A stretch of DNA of 8,681 bases from the NCBI GenBank assembly GCA_964483045.1, contig CAYZZK010000037.1, positions 1 through 8,681 of the forward strand, written 5' to 3'. Shown here one piece after another: positions 6,718 through 8,681 of the stretch (position 1 is the stretch's first letter; every line of letters starts with the position of its first letter). The notes beneath the pieces are model-generated. The model had not been told where the DNA came from, did not search any database, and worked only from the letters and a program-made list of their open reading frames with translations. A program made the translations under genes and the position numbers. This stretch comes from JBBTYG01 sp964483045. GTDB lineage: Bacteria; Patescibacteriota; Minisyncoccia; UBA6257; 2-01-FULL-56-20.

Positions 6718-8475
6718 TTATATAACTTCTGCATTATAGCACTGCTCGCAGTAGATAATTTCTGGGCGGTCGGGCGCATAAGAGGTTTCAAATTCGTTAG
6801 GGCATTTACTTTCTCCGTGGAAATGCGGGGCGGTGTTTTTATACGTATTGTTTGAAGATGTTGCTCCGGCGCAATCGCATGTTCTTGAATATAACGTGCG
6901 GGGATTGCGGAAAGAAAATCTTTCCGAACGGCGACACGGAAAACATTTTGCCGGAACCGGTATCCCCAGTTTTTTATAGAGCTCAACTTCTAATGGTATT
7001 AAGCGGAATACTGCGGTGCATTCTGGATGTTTCCGTTTTTCTTCTTCTGAATCCTGCGAGCTGCACCGGATTATTTCTTCGATAATTGAGGCGGGCGTTT
7101 CGGAAATTCGGGGAGGCAGCTTTTCCGATGTCATAGTTGGTGTGTATTTTTGGGATTCTGGCTTGTCGTACCACGGATAGCCTTTTTGAAGTGCCTCTTC
7201 GCGCGAGAGTGGAAAATAATCTTGTGCCATGGACTCATTGTATGCGAAGGGCGAAACTTCTGGCGGGAAATACTCGCCCCACTCCCCTGTTTTTTTCATG
7301 TGTTCAATAATTTTCTTTTTGAGCGCGAAATATTCTTCTTTCGAATACTGTTTGTTTAATATGCAGTATTGTTTCTGCTTTAGGCTGAAGCACCCAAAAC
7401 AATCGCCTAATGCGTTAGACATATCACAATAATAAGAATCTGTGGCAACACCCGAGCTTCGAATTGCTATAGAGTGGAGCACATTGGAAACTCCCTGCAA
7501 TTCATACGATTGCTCTACCGCATAGATTTCGGTTATATCAAGCGAATCCTCCATTTGCCAAACGTCTTGTACGTATGCCACGTCTTTTATTTCTCGGCAG
7601 TTGAATGCAAGACGCGCTCGCTGCGCATTTTGAAGATAGTCTCCGGTTGAATTTTGGATTTGTACGCCATGATAATATTTGATCGGGATTCGAGAATGAT
7701 GACTCAAAACCTGGCGTTTCGTATCTTCTATCGCTTTTCTGCTCCATTCAAATTCTTTTAAGCGCTTTTCGTATACTTCTTTTGAAAGTTGTTCGTTGAA
7801 CCAGCAATATTGCTTGTTTCGAAGGCCTATGCACCCAAAGCAATCAGTACATCCCCGGCAGTCGATCGAGAAGTTTACATTTACGCAATCAAAACAATCT
7901 TGGCACCACGTACAATTCGAACATCGCGCAACGTTGATGCATTCGTAGCAAAATTCTATTTTTAAGGCCATATAGCAGTCTGCGCTCCAAAAGCATGTGG
8001 GCTGGTACCAGTTTCCGTACATGCATTTCTCGGCGCCGCCCGACGCAGAGATCATATAACAATCTTTATTATTCACTGATTGATTCGTATATTCCGAATT
8101 TATGCTATTGAAATTTACAAGCGCAATGTGTGGAACGGCTCGACGCAATTCCTCGTATTGTTCAAAAAATGGACGGTTGAAATCAAAATTCCGACCGTAT
8201 TGCATCGGGTCCCAGTTATCAGAGCGCCACACATCTTGCTTGTACACCGGAAACGGAGCATCTTGCCGGTAGATCGAAACGATCAATTCGCCTGTAAAAT
8301 CGCACTTTCGGCGGTATAAACTCCATTCGTTTCTGTCGAGCAAGCGACGCACATATCTGCATTTGGGGCATAACGTCGGGGTCGGCACGTCGATCTTTTT
8401 ATAAAATGACAGATCGTCCGGATATAACGGGAAATTTTCTTTACACCATTTACAGATTTTAGTTTCGATGTTCAT
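6718..8475 (-). CDS. Cys-rich multi-zinc-ribbon protein, paralog 1 (585 aa)
   Basis: This protein has the same plan as its downstream neighbour. It begins with a zinc ribbon (C8-x2-C11, C36-x2-C39, with DLSFYKKIDVPTPTLCPKC), which recalls the probable zinc-binding domain family zf-trcl. Next come a WDPMQYGRNFDFNRPFFEQ segment (88-106) and a first Cys-rich module with CxxC steps from C139 to C224 (e.g. C176, C179, C185, C188, C191, C194, C197, C206, C209, C212, C215), closing with CIGLRNKQYC and SKEVYEKRL. A second, Cys-poorer module follows (about 280-393), closing with CFSLKQKQYC and SKEEY. The linker carries EYFPPEVSPFAYNES (401-415). The C-terminal ribbon (C471, C486, C511, C514) and final Cys cluster (C533, C535, C558, C576, C579) end in YCEQCYNAEVI. 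The regular Cys steps suggest a solenoid or beta-helix-like core, which is inference. The start is 4 nt after the stop of the partial paralog; no Shine-Dalgarno is visible. The function is unknown. Confidence 0.9.
   Translation of the reverse strand: MNIETKICKWCKENFPLYPDDLSFYKKIDVPTPTLCPKCRYVRRLLDRNEWSLYRRKCDFTGELIVSIYRQDAPFPVYKQDVWRSDNWDPMQYGRNFDFNRPFFEQYEELRRAVPHIALVNFNSINSEYTNQSVNNKDCYMISASGGAEKCMYGNWYQPTCFWSADCYMALKIEFCYECINVARCSNCTWCQDCFDCVNVNFSIDCRGCTDCFGCIGLRNKQYCWFNEQLSKEVYEKRLKEFEWSRKAIEDTKRQVLSHHSRIPIKYYHGVQIQNSTGDYLQNAQRARLAFNCREIKDVAYVQDVWQMEDSLDITEIYAVEQSYELQGVSNVLHSIAIRSSGVATDSYYCDMSNALGDCFGCFSLKQKQYCILNKQYSKEEYFALKKKIIEHMKKTGEWGEYFPPEVSPFAYNESMAQDYFPLSREEALQKGYPWYDKPESQKYTPTMTSEKLPPRISETPASIIEEIIRCSSQDSEEEKRKHPECTAVFRLIPLEVELYKKLGIPVPAKCFPCRRSERFSFRNPRTLYSRTCDCAGATSSNNTYKNTAPHFHGESKCPNEFETSYAPDRPEIIYCEQCYNAEVI
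7297..7845 (-). repeat. Two copies of an FGC / SKEEY protein module inside paralog 1
   Basis: Residues 211-240 (DCFGCIGLRNKQYC, then NEQLSKEVYEKRL) and 358-393 (DCFGCFSLKQKQYC, then NKQYSKEEYFAL) are clearly homologous and 147 residues apart. The same duplication is seen in paralog 2 at a similar spacing, so it predates the gene duplication. Confidence 0.85.
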
Positions 8476-8479
8476 GCAG

Positions 8480-8681
8480 TTATATTACTGATTCAAGATA
8501 ACATTTTTTGCAAAGGATATGCGGAGCGTCTTCTGCTGTATATGGCGTACTAAATGAGTTGCCGCATTTACCGCATGTCCGATTGTTTATTCTCATGTTT
8601 TTCACCCACTCTTTGACGCGTGATTCAATTCGGCAAAATGGACATTGTCTTGGTAATGGCAAGCTCATATTTTTTAAAAAC
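8480..8681 (-). CDS. C-terminal end of a third zinc-ribbon paralog, cut by the right window edge
   Basis: The frame is open to the window edge. Read from the edge, the 66 residues begin F-L-K-N-M-S-L-P-L-P-R-Q-C-P-F-C-R, which lines up without gaps with the FYKKLGIPVPAKCFPCR and FYRQVNVPLPRTCFHCR segments of the two full paralogs. The ATG at 8666-8668 is therefore an internal Met and the gene starts outside the window. The end, TCGKCGNSF then STPYTAEDAPHILCKKCY and LESVI, matches the final Cys set and tail of the paralogs but is more compact: it lacks the Gly/His-rich insert and uses a plain CxxC-x17-CxxC zinc ribbon. It stops 4 nt before the next gene, in the same operon. The full length could be short (a single ribbon) or long; the window does not show which. 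Confidence 0.75.
   Translation of the reverse strand, partial: FLKNMSLPLPRQCPFCRIESRVKEWVKNMRINNRTCGKCGNSFSTPYTAEDAPHILCKKCYLESVI

Noticed and set aside
4923..8475. CRISPR or DNA-level tandem repeat array
   Set aside because: Repetition is at protein level between diverged paralogs and modules. No regular repeat-spacer pattern is present.

Overview
The window looks like a chromosomal stretch from a Candidate Phyla Radiation (Patescibacteria, Parcubacteria-like) bacterium. This is inferred from the mix of very Cys-rich multi-zinc-ribbon proteins, an F420-0:glutamate-ligase-like protein with no other F420 gene nearby, a compact TylF-type methyltransferase, a stand-alone RecB-like nuclease, 1-6 nt gene spacing, and start codons that mostly lack a Shine-Dalgarno sequence. 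Coding frames read cleanly with the standard code. No rRNA, tRNA, CRISPR array, transposase or integrase was seen.

Layout. Positions 1-87 hold the last codons of a plus-strand gene that enters from the left edge. Positions 88-238 are a leader with a possible promoter for a plus-strand unknown gene (239-835, perhaps DUF5701-like). A strong, symmetrical hairpin (877-905) separates it from everything to the right, which is all on the minus strand. In order of minus-strand transcription (right to left) these are: the C-terminal end of a zinc-ribbon paralog (8480 to the edge), two full-length Cys-rich zinc-ribbon paralogs of 585 aa (6718-8475) and 597 aa (4923-6716), a CofE-like ligase (4227-4916), a TylF-like methyltransferase (3390-4178), a 233-nt gap with a likely promoter and leader hairpin, murC (1717-3156), and a PD-(D/E)XK nuclease with an inserted zinc finger (926-1693).

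How the genes work together. The four genes from the right edge to the CofE-like ligase are 4, 1 and 6 nt apart and are very probably one transcript. The methyltransferase, 48 nt further on, may belong to it. MurC and the nuclease (22-23 nt apart) look like a second unit. MurC joins L-alanine to UDP-MurNAc in peptidoglycan synthesis and is the only gene here with a secure pathway role.

The most interesting part is the tandem array of Cys-rich proteins. Each full-length member has a zinc-ribbon module at both ends, two copies of an internal Cys-rich module ending in an FGC...SKEEY-type motif, and a nearly identical C-terminal tail. The array is directly coupled to an amino-acid-ligase-like enzyme. 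No function is known to me for this arrangement. A ligase-modifies-protein model is offered only as a hypothesis.
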